Assembly: GCF_014695375.1 (NCBI RefSeq)
Contig: NZ_JACJOG010000059.1
Span: 186,001-250,000 of the forward strand
Source of the DNA: Coleofasciculus sp. FACHB-T130
Lineage (GTDB): Bacteria > Cyanobacteriota > Cyanobacteriia > Cyanobacteriales > FACHB-T130
Reading direction: 5' to 3'
DNA: 64,000 nucleotides
The translations under genes and the position numbers were made by a program. The notes under the pieces are model-generated. The model was not told where the DNA came from. It did no database searches and saw only the letters and a list, made by a program, of their open reading frames with translations. This document shows, piece by piece, positions 34,647-42,562 of the stretch. Numbering within the stretch: the stretch's first letter is position 1; the number at the start of each line of letters is the position of its first letter.

Positions 34647-36134
34647 ATGCTAGATACGCTGGACTTGAATCTTTGCCTCGATAAAAATATCTATGATTCT
34701 CAGATTGAGACGCTAATGCGTCAAGTGCGATCGCTCCAAAAGGCTTGCTGGGACAAAAAGCTACCCATGATTGTCGTGCTGGAAGGTTGGGCGGCAGCGG
34801 GGAAAGGTGCTTTAGTCAAGAAAATGGTCAATTACATGGACCCGCGAGGGTTTACGGTTCACCCGATTTGGCCTCCCAACCAGGAAGAGCAACAATACCC
34901 TTTTTTGTGGCGCTTCTGGCGGAGACTGCCAGTAAAGGGCAGTATTGGGATTTTTTATCACAGCTGGTACACCCATGTTTTGGAAGACCGGCTGTTTGAA
35001 CGAATCGAGGACTCAAAAATCCCAAGCGTGATGGCCCAGATAAACGCCTTTGAGCGCCAACTGGTGGATGATGGAAATGCGATCGCTAAATTCTGGATTC
35101 ATCTAAGCCGCAAAGAATTAAAGCACCGACTCAAAGAATATGCCAAAGATCCGTTAGACGCTTGGCGAGTGCGTCCGGAAGACTGGAAACAAGAGAAACA
35201 CTACGGTAAATATGTAGATTATGCCGAAGAAATGCTCGTCCAAACCAGCACTGGCTCCGCCCCCTGGACATTAGTGGAGGGCAACTGCCAACGCTGGGCG
35301 CAGGTGAAAGTCCTCACCCAATTCGCTGCCACTCTCACAGAAGCCCTCGACCGACTTCACATTCGGACGCCTATCACCCCTGTACCCCCTCAAAAACACC
35401 TCAACCCAGCAGAGCCGGATCTCTTAGCGCAAGTCGATCTCAATCTTGCTCTCTCCAGGGATGAGTACAAAAAGCAGTTACGCGATGCCCAAGTAGAACT
35501 GCTGAAGCTTCAGATGAAGATTCACAAACATCAAGTGCCCGTCTTGGTGCTGTTTGAAGGTTGGGATGCGGCTGGGAAAGGAGGAGCCATCAAACGCTTA
35601 ACCGATGTCCTCGACCCCCGCAGTTATGCCGTTCATCCCTTCGCAGCACCTACGGATGAAGAGAAAGCGCATCACTACCTCTGGCGGTTCTGGCGGTGGT
35701 TGCCAACAGCAGGGACAATTGGCATTGATGACCGCAGCTGGTACGGGCGAGTGTTAGTAGAGCGTGTTGAAGGTTTTGCCACAGAACTGGAATGGCGCAG
35801 AGCCTACCAGGAAATCAATGAGTTTGAGAGCCAACTGACGAATGCAGGCTACGTTTTGGTCAAGTTCTGGCTGCATATTAGTCCTGAAGAACAGTATCAG
35901 CGATTCATATCGCGTCAGAATGACCCCTTTAAAGAATACAAACTCACCGCCGAAGATTGGCGAAATCGGGACAATTGGGCTTTCTATGAAGTGGCAGTCA
36001 ATCAAGCAATTCAGCGGACGAACACTCCTAACGCTCCCTGGACAATTGTTGCTGCGAATGATAAATACTATGCCCGTGTTAAGGTAATTCAAACCGTAAC
36101 CGAGGCGATTCGGGCAAAATTGAAACGTCAATAA
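34647..36134 (+). CDS. pap: Double-domain PPK2 (polyphosphate:AMP phosphotransferase type)
   Basis: A 495-residue protein made of two fused PPK2 domains; two-domain PPK2 enzymes transfer phosphate from polyphosphate to AMP. The second domain (about 265-495) has a complete Walker A GWDAAGKG (305-312), FAAPTDEEKAHHYLWRFW and DDRSWYGRVLVERV. In the first domain the matching sites are GWAAAGKG (47-54, the conserved Asp is Ala49) and IFYHSWYTHVLEDR, so that half has lost the Walker A acid and may be structural. It is preceded by a terminator and probably starts its own transcript. A CHAD protein, also linked to polyphosphate, lies at 61647. Confidence 0.92.
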   Translation: MLDTLDLNLCLDKNIYDSQIETLMRQVRSLQKACWDKKLPMIVVLEGWAAAGKGALVKKMVNYMDPRGFTVHPIWPPNQEEQQYPFLWRFWRRLPVKGSIGIFYHSWYTHVLEDRLFERIEDSKIPSVMAQINAFERQLVDDGNAIAKFWIHLSRKELKHRLKEYAKDPLDAWRVRPEDWKQEKHYGKYVDYAEEMLVQTSTGSAPWTLVEGNCQRWAQVKVLTQFAATLTEALDRLHIRTPITPVPPQKHLNPAEPDLLAQVDLNLALSRDEYKKQLRDAQVELLKLQMKIHKHQVPVLVLFEGWDAAGKGGAIKRLTDVLDPRSYAVHPFAAPTDEEKAHHYLWRFWRWLPTAGTIGIDDRSWYGRVLVERVEGFATELEWRRAYQEINEFESQLTNAGYVLVKFWLHISPEEQYQRFISRQNDPFKEYKLTAEDWRNRDNWAFYEVAVNQAIQRTNTPNAPWTIVAANDKYYARVKVIQTVTEAIRAKLKRQ

Positions 36135-36166
36135 GAGGCAATCGGTAATCGCTGGTGAATAGTCGT

Positions 36167-36208
36167 TACCAATTACCCATTACCAATTACCCATTACCAA
36201 TTACCTAC
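36167..36208. repeat. Tandem TACCAAT/TACCCAT heptamers (STRR type)
   Basis: Six consecutive 7-bp units, or three 14-bp units, starting at 36167, 36181 and 36195. They abut the start codon of the following gene and are preceded by looser copies, including inverted ones (GGTAATCG near 36144). Confidence 0.85.
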
Positions 36209-36209
36209 T

Positions 36210-37256
36210 ATGTTTTTACTACTAACGCGGGTTCTGCTGTGGCTGCTGATTGGCACCTTAGTCTATTTTTTGTTAGTGCGATGGATTCCCAAACAATATC
36301 TCGCTTGGTTGGGCGGGCTGCTGTTGTTTGTCATCATGGTGATGGCGTTTTACAACCCCAATGAAAGGTTGGTATCGAGTGCCTGGAACATTCTTTCGTT
36401 TCCGCTCAAACCGTTGGGGTTGTCGATTATGCTTTTATTGTTCGCCATTGGCGGAGTGAAAAAGAATGCGCTAACAGGCGTAGCCTGGAACCAACTTAGG
36501 ATAGCCTTCTTCGTTTTGCTGTTGTCTAGTTTGCCAATCGTTGCCTACTGGCTGGCTCAGCAAGCGGAAGTGGAGGCGATTCAACTGGAGCAACGACGGC
36601 AACTGATTTGTCAAACTCAATGTCCGGCTGATATTACGCCGACCGGATCTCAAATTGTGGGGGCGATTGTGGTGCTGGGGCGAGGGACGACACAACCCAA
36701 TCTTCCCTACCGGACGCAGATTCAATTAACTGATACAGGCGATCGCATTCTATACTCTGCTCAGCTGTATCAAGAACAGCTACGGAGCGGTAATGACCCC
36801 TTAGTGATTGTCAGTGCAGGACCTAGAGCGGAGCTGACAGGAAATCAAGATAGTGTTAACGAGGCTAACGATGTCGCGGCGCTACTGGTCAGGATGGGTG
36901 TACCCCGCAATCGAATTGTGATTGAACCGCGTGGGGTTGATCTCCGCACCAGTGCGGTCAGAGTTGAGGAAATCTTGAGGCAGCGCGGTATTCGATCGCG
37001 CCGGATTATTCTCGTTGCCTCCGGCTTAAATATTCGCCGTGCCAACCTTACGTTTGCCAATTTGGGCGTCACGGTCATTCCCAGAGCTACAGATTTCTTT
37101 ACCTTTCAAAGTGGGGCAACGCCTGCCCGACGCATCACCGTCACGGATTTTGTTCCCACCGTGGAAGCGCTAGTCACGACAACGCGAGTGGTAGAAGAAT
37201 ATCTCACTTTCATCTACTACTTCTTACGCGGCTGGTTGACACCCCTCGTTTTATAG
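36210..37256 (+). CDS. DUF218 (YdcF-like) membrane protein
   Basis: A 348-residue protein with about four N-terminal membrane helices (within 1-125) and a C-terminal DUF218 domain starting near 147 (GAIVVLGRG, then VIVSAGPRAE, NEANDVAALLVRMGVP, RIVIEPRGVDLRTSAV, RIILVASGLNIRRANLTF). YdcF-like domains bind nucleotide cofactors in E. coli, but no reaction is established. The ATG at 36210 follows the heptamer repeat immediately, so the ribosome-binding region is made of repeat DNA. A different DUF218 protein (SanA-like) is encoded at 18778. Confidence 0.85.
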   Translation: MFLLLTRVLLWLLIGTLVYFLLVRWIPKQYLAWLGGLLLFVIMVMAFYNPNERLVSSAWNILSFPLKPLGLSIMLLLFAIGGVKKNALTGVAWNQLRIAFFVLLLSSLPIVAYWLAQQAEVEAIQLEQRRQLICQTQCPADITPTGSQIVGAIVVLGRGTTQPNLPYRTQIQLTDTGDRILYSAQLYQEQLRSGNDPLVIVSAGPRAELTGNQDSVNEANDVAALLVRMGVPRNRIVIEPRGVDLRTSAVRVEEILRQRGIRSRRIILVASGLNIRRANLTFANLGVTVIPRATDFFTFQSGATPARRITVTDFVPTVEALVTTTRVVEEYLTFIYYFLRGWLTPLVL

Positions 37257-37314
37257 AAGCAGCACGAGCGCCAATTCGTCTACGATGGTTTGGGATTGGA
37301 TGTTAGGCGAAAGC

Positions 37315-37342
37315 TTCTTGCAGGTTGCAAGAAAGTTTTTTG
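37315..37342 (+). terminator. Rho-independent terminator after the DUF218 gene
   Basis: TTCTTGCA-GGT-TGCAAGAA (8-bp stem) followed by AGTTTTTTG. It lies between the DUF218 stop and the ABC exporter ATG, and argues against an ABC exporter start at TTG 37325. Confidence 0.65.
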
Positions 37343-37384
37343 TCTGTTGCCTTTTCTCAGTTTTTAATCCTCAGTCCTCACAGA

Positions 37385-39133
37385 ATGGCTCACTCTCGGC
37401 TGCAAAAATTGGGTGCTTATCTGCGTCCCCACTGGCGACAGGCTACCTTAGGCGTTATCGCGCTGTTTGTTGTGAATGCAGTGGGCGTTTATATCCCTTT
37501 GCTGATTCGAGATAGCGTTGACGAACTCCGCCAAGCGTTCGACTTCGCTCAAATCTGGAAGTATGTAGCGCTAATCCTGATTCTGGCTTCGGCAATGTGG
37601 GTAGTGCGGATGGCTTCGCGCATCTTGCTGTTTGGAGTCGGGCGACAAGTAGAATTTGACCTGAAACAAAAGATTTTTCAGCATCTACTCACTCTGGAAC
37701 CGTCTTATTTTGCAAGCAACACTGCTGGAGATTTGATTAACCGGGCGACTAGCGATGTGGATAATATCCGGCGTCTGCTGGGATTTGCCGTGTTAAGTTT
37801 GGCGAATACAGTCTTTGCCTACGGACTGACATTGCCGGTGATGCTATCGATTAATTTGAAGCTGAGTCTGCTGGCGATCGCAGTCTATCCGTTTATGCTG
37901 ATCGCTGTGCAGCTATTTAGCGATCGCCTACGGAACGAACAGCTGGTGTTGCAAGAGGAACTCTCTAGCATCAGCGAGTTGATTCAAGAGGATATGAGCG
38001 GGATTGGTCTGATTAAAATCTACGCTCAGGAGGAGAACGAACGCCGTGCCTTCTCCCGGTTAAATAATCGCCTGTTGCAAGCCAATATCCAATTAGCAAA
38101 GACCAGAAATGTCTTGTTTCCAATCATTCAAGGCATGGCTTTTATCAGCTTACTGATATTGCTATGGGTTGGAGCACGATCAATTGTGGCGGGTGCGATC
38201 ACAATTGGCGATTTTCTGGCGTTGATTCTCTATACTGAACGATTAGTTTTCCCGACCGCCTTACTAGGTTTTACGATTACTGCTTACCAACGAGGTGAGG
38301 TGAGTATCGACCGCATTGAGTCGATTCTGATGGCAGAAGCCAAAATTAAAGATTCTCCGAATGCACTCGCATTACCCGTTGAAAAAGTAAGCGGTAAATT
38401 AACAGCGCGTCAACTCAGTTATACGTTTCCGGGAGCCGAAACGCCCGCGCTGAAGAATGTTAGCTTTACGATTGAACCAGGGGAAACCGTGGCGATTGTG
38501 GGACCAATTGGCTCAGGAAAATCGACACTTGCCAATGCCTTGCCGCGATTAGTGGATATTCCAAGCGATAGTTTGTTCGTAGATGGCAATGATATTACGC
38601 AGATCAAATTGCCCGATTTGCGCGGAGCGATCGCTTATGTCCCGCAAGACAGCTTTCTGTTTAGTACCACCATCAAAAACAATATTCGCTACGGCAATCC
38701 TCTGAGCGAACAGACAGAGATTATTAATGCTGCCAAGCAAGCGCAAATTCACCCGGAAATTCTCAATTTTCCCCAGCAATACGAAACCATTGTCGGAGAG
38801 CGCGGCATCACCCTCTCAGGGGGACAGCGACAGCGAACTGCTCTCGCCCGTGCTTTGCTGATGGATTCCCCGATTCTGATTTTGGATGATGCTCTCTCCA
38901 GCGTTGATAATCAAACTGCCACAGCCATTTTGAATAATCTTTCGGAAGGCATCCAGCGCAAAACGGTTATTTTTATCTCTCACCAATTGTCTGCGGCTGC
39001 AACTGCCGATCGCATTTTTGTGATGGATCGAGGTCAAATTGTGCAGTCTGGGACTCATGCCGAACTTTTGCAACAACCTGGACTTTACCGTTCGCTTTGG
39101 AACCAGCACGAGCTAAAGGAAATCCTCAGCTAA
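37385..39133 (+). CDS. ABC exporter half-transporter (MdlB/MsbA type)
   Basis: A membrane-permease and ATPase fused in one chain of 582 residues; it works as a dimer to export a lipid, peptide or drug. Six membrane helices span about 18-315. The ATPase has Walker A GPIGSGKST (373-381), a Q-loop VPQDSFLF, signature LSGGQRQRTALARALL (from 477), Walker B ILILDDALSSVD and the H-loop FISHQLS. The ATG at 37385 fits homologues and clears the terminator hairpin. No gene nearby reveals the substrate. Confidence 0.9.
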   Translation: MAHSRLQKLGAYLRPHWRQATLGVIALFVVNAVGVYIPLLIRDSVDELRQAFDFAQIWKYVALILILASAMWVVRMASRILLFGVGRQVEFDLKQKIFQHLLTLEPSYFASNTAGDLINRATSDVDNIRRLLGFAVLSLANTVFAYGLTLPVMLSINLKLSLLAIAVYPFMLIAVQLFSDRLRNEQLVLQEELSSISELIQEDMSGIGLIKIYAQEENERRAFSRLNNRLLQANIQLAKTRNVLFPIIQGMAFISLLILLWVGARSIVAGAITIGDFLALILYTERLVFPTALLGFTITAYQRGEVSIDRIESILMAEAKIKDSPNALALPVEKVSGKLTARQLSYTFPGAETPALKNVSFTIEPGETVAIVGPIGSGKSTLANALPRLVDIPSDSLFVDGNDITQIKLPDLRGAIAYVPQDSFLFSTTIKNNIRYGNPLSEQTEIINAAKQAQIHPEILNFPQQYETIVGERGITLSGGQRQRTALARALLMDSPILILDDALSSVDNQTATAILNNLSEGIQRKTVIFISHQLSAAATADRIFVMDRGQIVQSGTHAELLQQPGLYRSLWNQHELKEILS

Positions 39134-39386
39134 TTTTAGTAGCACTCAAGTAGCGATCGCTATTTGAGTTTCTTGAGGTAATGCAATTTGATTCGTCGGG
39201 TTGGATGGTACTTCGGAAACGCTGGGTGTAAAGAACATTAAAGCCGAACCCAGCAGACAATTAACGCACATTTTTCCGATTCCTCCTCAAATAAAGCGGC
39301 TCTTGGAGTCATCTGTTTGAGTTGAGGTTCATTTTACCCATACTTTTTAAAATGCCAGCACTGAAGTGATATGATTGCCCTACTCA
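39134..39386. other. Spacer upstream of the cobalamin riboswitch
   Basis: It should contain the hupE promoter; no clear -35/-10 pair was recognised. One HIP1 octamer lies just after the ABC exporter stop. Confidence 0.4.
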
Positions 39387-39510
39387 ATCGGTTCTGGTGG
39401 GGAGCAGCCACCAGAGGTAACGGGGAAAGTTCGGTGTAAAACCGTCGCTGTCCCGCAGCTGTAATGAGATCCGTCGTTTTGGTCTCTCAGCCAGAATACC
39501 CGCCGAGAGA
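39387..39510 (+). promoter_or_regulatory. Cobalamin riboswitch
   Basis: The conserved core of the B12 riboswitch is readable: GGTAAC-GGGGAAAG, then TTCGGTGTAAAACCG, GCTGTCCCGCAGCTGTAA, and the B12-box GCCAGAATACCCGCC (39490-39504). Helices between these blocks are plausible. It sits 32 bp upstream of the hupE ATG and on the same strand. Riboswitches of this class normally repress the downstream gene when adenosylcobalamin or a related cobamide is abundant. Confidence 0.92.
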
Positions 39511-39542
39511 AATTGATTTGCGAAATCTGCGAGGTACAGAAT

Positions 39543-40205
39543 ATGTCTAAAGATAGACGCTTTGCTTTCTTAAATCTGATGCAAAGCCGAACGGTAATTG
39601 TATTTTTGGTTTTAATTAGCACTTTCCTATGTGCCCAGCGGGCGATCGCTCACCATCCAATGGGTGGCAAGACGCCGTCTAATTTCTTTGAAGGGTTCTT
39701 TTCAGGGCTAGCCCACCCCTTGATTGGACTGGATCATTTTGCGTTTGTGGTGGCGATTGGATTACTGGCGGTTGGGCAAGTGCGGGGCGCGTTCATCCCA
39801 GCCGGGTTTGTATTGGCAGCACTGGCGGGAACTGGGATTCATTTACTCAATCTAGATTTACCGGCAGCTGAGATAGCGATCGCCGGTTCCGTGATTGTCT
39901 TTGGGGCGCTGCTGCTAACGCCAAACAAACCAAACTGGATGGTTCTTATAGCGCTGGGAGCGCTTGCTGGTTTATTTCACGGCTATGCTTATGGCGAGGC
40001 AATCGTCGGTGCTGGTATGACACCGCTTGTTGCTTACCTTCTGGGTTTCACTTTCATTCAATATGGCGTTGCCTTGGTTGCCATGCTGCTTGGCAATGCA
40101 GTGAGCCGGAAATCTGCCACTCAACCTTTATCCTGGCAGCGATTTGCCGGTTTGGTTATCTGCTCGATTGGAGTGGTTTTCTTGAGTAATTCCGTCCTCG
40201 GTTAA
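39543..40205 (+). CDS. hupE: HupE/UreJ-family metal permease under B12 control
   Basis: A 221-residue membrane protein that starts at ATG 39543 with GAGG eight bases upstream. A signal peptide ends at AIA36, leaving a mature N-terminus of HHPMGG, which could bind metal. The family signature HPLIGLDHFAFVVAIG (His58, Asp64, His65) opens the first helix, and about six helices follow. HupE/UreJ proteins transport nickel or cobalt. The cobalamin riboswitch directly upstream indicates cobalt, taken up for vitamin B12 synthesis, as proposed for B12-regulated HupE in other cyanobacteria. Convergent with petP; a long hairpin lies between. Confidence 0.9.
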   Translation: MSKDRRFAFLNLMQSRTVIVFLVLISTFLCAQRAIAHHPMGGKTPSNFFEGFFSGLAHPLIGLDHFAFVVAIGLLAVGQVRGAFIPAGFVLAALAGTGIHLLNLDLPAAEIAIAGSVIVFGALLLTPNKPNWMVLIALGALAGLFHGYAYGEAIVGAGMTPLVAYLLGFTFIQYGVALVAMLLGNAVSRKSATQPLSWQRFAGLVICSIGVVFLSNSVLG

Positions 40206-40213
40206 TGATAATC

Positions 40214-40262
40214 TCGCGCAAAGACGCAAAGTTTTTGTTAGCGTCTTTGCGTCTTTGCGCGA
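40214..40262. terminator. 18-bp-stem hairpin between convergent genes
   Basis: TCGCGCAAAGACGCAAAG (40214-40231) and its perfect complement (40245-40262) surround TTTTTGTTAGCGT. It lies between the hupE and petP 3' ends and can stop both. The AAAGACGCAAAG motif is also a dispersed repeat, with related phrases near 16318, 49290 and 57690. Confidence 0.7.
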
Positions 40263-40302
40263 AATTTGAAAGGAAATTATCCTGATTGTGCAACACCAAA
40301 AT

Positions 40303-41145
40303 TTAAGTGTGAAACGGCACGGTTACTAGCGGCAGAAACCCTAGTAGTATCCAATGCCAAAGCCATATGCTGGGTGAAGCTGACTCCTCTGATGGTGCCA
40401 GAAGCGCTTCGATTCTCTCCTCTAAACGATTTCGAGGGGTCATGGCACTGAACGCTGCACAGAAACTTTCAGACTGTACTGGCGAGACACTCACCACCAA
40501 TAGCAGAGATTCTGCTAACAACAAGGGATCTACCTGTTGCGCCGCCCATCGATCCGCACGAAGTTCCCGCAATAGTAAAAGTTCTTGCCACAAAGCTTCT
40601 GTATTCGGCAACCAAGCGGTTATCTGGCGCACCCAGCCAAGCCAGAAAAACCAAAACGTATCCCGATAATAGTAATGCGCTTGTTCGTGGGCGAGAACTG
40701 CTTCTAGATGATCTCGATCGAGGGTTTCTAACAATCCCTGACTGACGACTAATTCAGGCTGCCAGAAACCAATTTGGGCGCTAAATAGAACGCTGGCATT
40801 GAGAAGGCGACCCAATTTACCTTCAAGCTCGATTTGGGGATAAGTGCGTGTCTGTTGTACCGAACGCCATCCTTCATGTGCCAGCTTTAGACATAAAATT
40901 CCGGCAACGCCTAAAAATCCCCAGGCGAAGGAGTAACTGAACCATCCGGCTTGCAGTCCTCCCATCTTTCCGTCTGCACCCATGCAAATAACTGCGATCG
41001 CTGTCACGATCAATAGCAGCGGCGGAAACAAAAATAACCCAAAGGATCGTTGCCAGCGTTGCGTCCAAGTTCCTGATGGCTCTAACCCTGTGCATCTCAG
41101 ACACCACGCCAATCCTAACGCCGTCAGAATCATCGCTAGATGCAT
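40303..41145 (-). CDS. petP: M56-family membrane metalloprotease (BlaR1/PetP-like)
   Basis: A 280-residue integral membrane protein with helices at both ends and a zinc-protease core. The motif H153-E-Q-A-H157 supplies two ligands and the catalytic Glu. E194 in RELRADRWA is the expected third ligand. It lacks the extracellular penicillin-sensing domain of BlaR1. It overlaps by 10 bp the BlaI-type repressor gene (41136-41567). In Synechocystis a homologous pair, PetR and PetP, controls the plastocyanin/cytochrome c6 switch by copper-dependent degradation of the repressor. I infer the same role here; the petE and petJ targets are not in the window. Confidence 0.75.
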   Translation of the reverse strand: MHLAMILTALGLAWCLRCTGLEPSGTWTQRWQRSFGLFLFPPLLLIVTAIAVICMGADGKMGGLQAGWFSYSFAWGFLGVAGILCLKLAHEGWRSVQQTRTYPQIELEGKLGRLLNASVLFSAQIGFWQPELVVSQGLLETLDRDHLEAVLAHEQAHYYYRDTFWFFWLGWVRQITAWLPNTEALWQELLLLRELRADRWAAQQVDPLLLAESLLLVVSVSPVQSESFCAAFSAMTPRNRLEERIEALLAPSEESASPSIWLWHWILLGFLPLVTVPFHT

Positions 41146-41567
41146 GATTTTCCCTCCTCTCTCGCTTTGCGTGCGGATTGAAGACGAAGCGCGATCGCTT
41201 CTATTTGCTCTACGCTAGCGCTATCTAGGCTATCTGCAAAGGCGGCGACGACATCCGGGTTCCCCACTGCCAAAAACTGGTGTAACTGTTCGTGAGCTTT
41301 AATGACTTGCGCTTCTTCCCGCGATACCAAAGGTTGCCAGCAAAAGCTTCGTTCTTGTTTATCGCAAGCTAGCCAACCTTTTTGGGTCAGGCGACGCAGC
41401 ACCGTTGTTACTGAAGTATAAGCTAACTCCCGGTCTGGGTCAGCCAGAATGCGATCGTGTACATCCTTAACGGTGGCAGAGCCGAGTTCCCAGACGATAT
41501 TTAAAATCTCCGCTTCTAAAGGGCCAAGGGAAAGTTGTTTGGGACGGTAGTTAGGTAGAGGAACCAT
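41136..41567 (-). CDS. petR: BlaI/MecI-family repressor (PetR-like)
   Basis: A 143-residue winged-helix repressor. The DNA-binding part has LGPLEAEILNIVWELGSATVKDV and TSVTTVLRRLTQKGWL, typical of BlaI. The C-terminal helices form the dimerisation and cleavage region. It ends within the M56 protease gene (10-bp overlap), so both are translated from one mRNA and probably in fixed ratio. The pair matches the PetR-PetP copper-response module. No clear palindromic operator was recognised upstream. Confidence 0.8.
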   Translation of the reverse strand: MVPLPNYRPKQLSLGPLEAEILNIVWELGSATVKDVHDRILADPDRELAYTSVTTVLRRLTQKGWLACDKQERSFCWQPLVSREEAQVIKAHEQLHQFLAVGNPDVVAAFADSLDSASVEQIEAIALRLQSARKAREEGKSCI

Positions 41568-41723
41568 ACATCTGAACTTTGTGCCTTGTGCAATCTCTGA
41601 ATAAGCTTACACTCCAGACTTGCACTCTTGTTCAAGTTTGACAGCTTGTCTTTTGACGGCAACAACGACTCAACTCAAAATAATGGGGTTGCATCCCAGT
41701 CAGAGCAAAATCTACTGACATTG

Positions 41724-41741
41724 AGCCTGCGTAGGCAGGCT
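41724..41741. repeat. Dispersed palindromic repeat AGCCTGC-GTAG-GCAGGCT
   Basis: A 7-bp stem followed by TTGTTTGTGTAGCGAC. I recognise this phrase as a common interspersed repeat of filamentous cyanobacteria. It lies between petR and the TPR gene and would not make a good terminator for either. Confidence 0.6.
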
Positions 41742-41843
41742 TTGTTTGTGTAGCGACAAACTTACAGCCTGTGAGCAATTGGCTACTAAATGACGGGTGT
41801 TACGCAGTGCTTTCTCAACATCTATGTTCTCAATGTCTATGTT

Positions 41844-42470
41844 ATGAGTCGCCTTTCCCGCAAGATTGTCATCTTCAGCATTATCTTCAGCATTGTAATG
41901 GCACTGCTGAATTCGCCGTCGATGGCTCAAGCTCAGCCATTACAAATCACGCTAACGGCGAGTACCGATACAGATCAAATGAGCGCTGAGGACTTCTTCA
42001 AGCGCGGAGTTTACGAGGTATTGAGCGGAGATTACCTTGAAGCGATCGCTGATTTAAACCAAGCAATTCGGCTCAATCCCGATAATGCTCAAGCTTACAC
42101 GAATCAAGGTCTTGCCCGCGCTGCCCTCGGAGATACGCAAGGAGCGATCGCTGACTTTAGCCAAGCAATTGAGATCGACCCCAGCCTCGCTTTAGCTTAC
42201 TATAATCGGGGTTTTGTCCGCTCCCAACTACAAGATTATCCGGGAGCAATAGAAGACTTTAGCCAAGCGATTGAACTCAATCCTCAGGATGGCGACGCCT
42301 ATCACTGTCGATGTCTCGTCCACTACACGCTGGGACACAAACAGGGAGTGAAAGCAGATTTTGAGAAAGCCACCGATCTCTATCTACAACAAGGGAAACG
42401 ACAACAATATCAAAGTTTACTACAAGAAATTAAAGAGCTTCATTCGTCAAGTCATCTTCTGGTTTCTTAA
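41844..42470 (+). CDS. Secreted TPR protein
   Basis: A 208-residue protein from ATG 41844 (the frame is open 54 bp further upstream). A signal peptide or anchor occupies about 1-31 (IVIFSIIFSIVMALL...SMAQA). Three or more TPR units follow: AIADLNQAIRLNPDNAQAY, AIADFSQAIEIDPSLALAY, AIEDFSQAIELNPQDGDAY. A last, degenerate unit and a charged helix close the protein. It probably acts as a periplasmic or thylakoid-lumen scaffold; no partner is evident. It is divergent from petR. Confidence 0.8.
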   Translation: MSRLSRKIVIFSIIFSIVMALLNSPSMAQAQPLQITLTASTDTDQMSAEDFFKRGVYEVLSGDYLEAIADLNQAIRLNPDNAQAYTNQGLARAALGDTQGAIADFSQAIEIDPSLALAYYNRGFVRSQLQDYPGAIEDFSQAIELNPQDGDAYHCRCLVHYTLGHKQGVKADFEKATDLYLQQGKRQQYQSLLQEIKELHSSSHLLVS

Positions 42471-42562
42471 TCATTTGTTACCTTGAATCATCCATGCGAT
42501 CGCTAAAACTCGAAGCAATTAGCTAAAACGATTATTAACTAAAACTTTATTGAAAAAAATAT

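Noticed and set aside
36167-36208. Possible CRISPR array
   Set aside because: Repeats are 7 or 14 bp and directly adjacent, without spacers; they are STRR heptamers.
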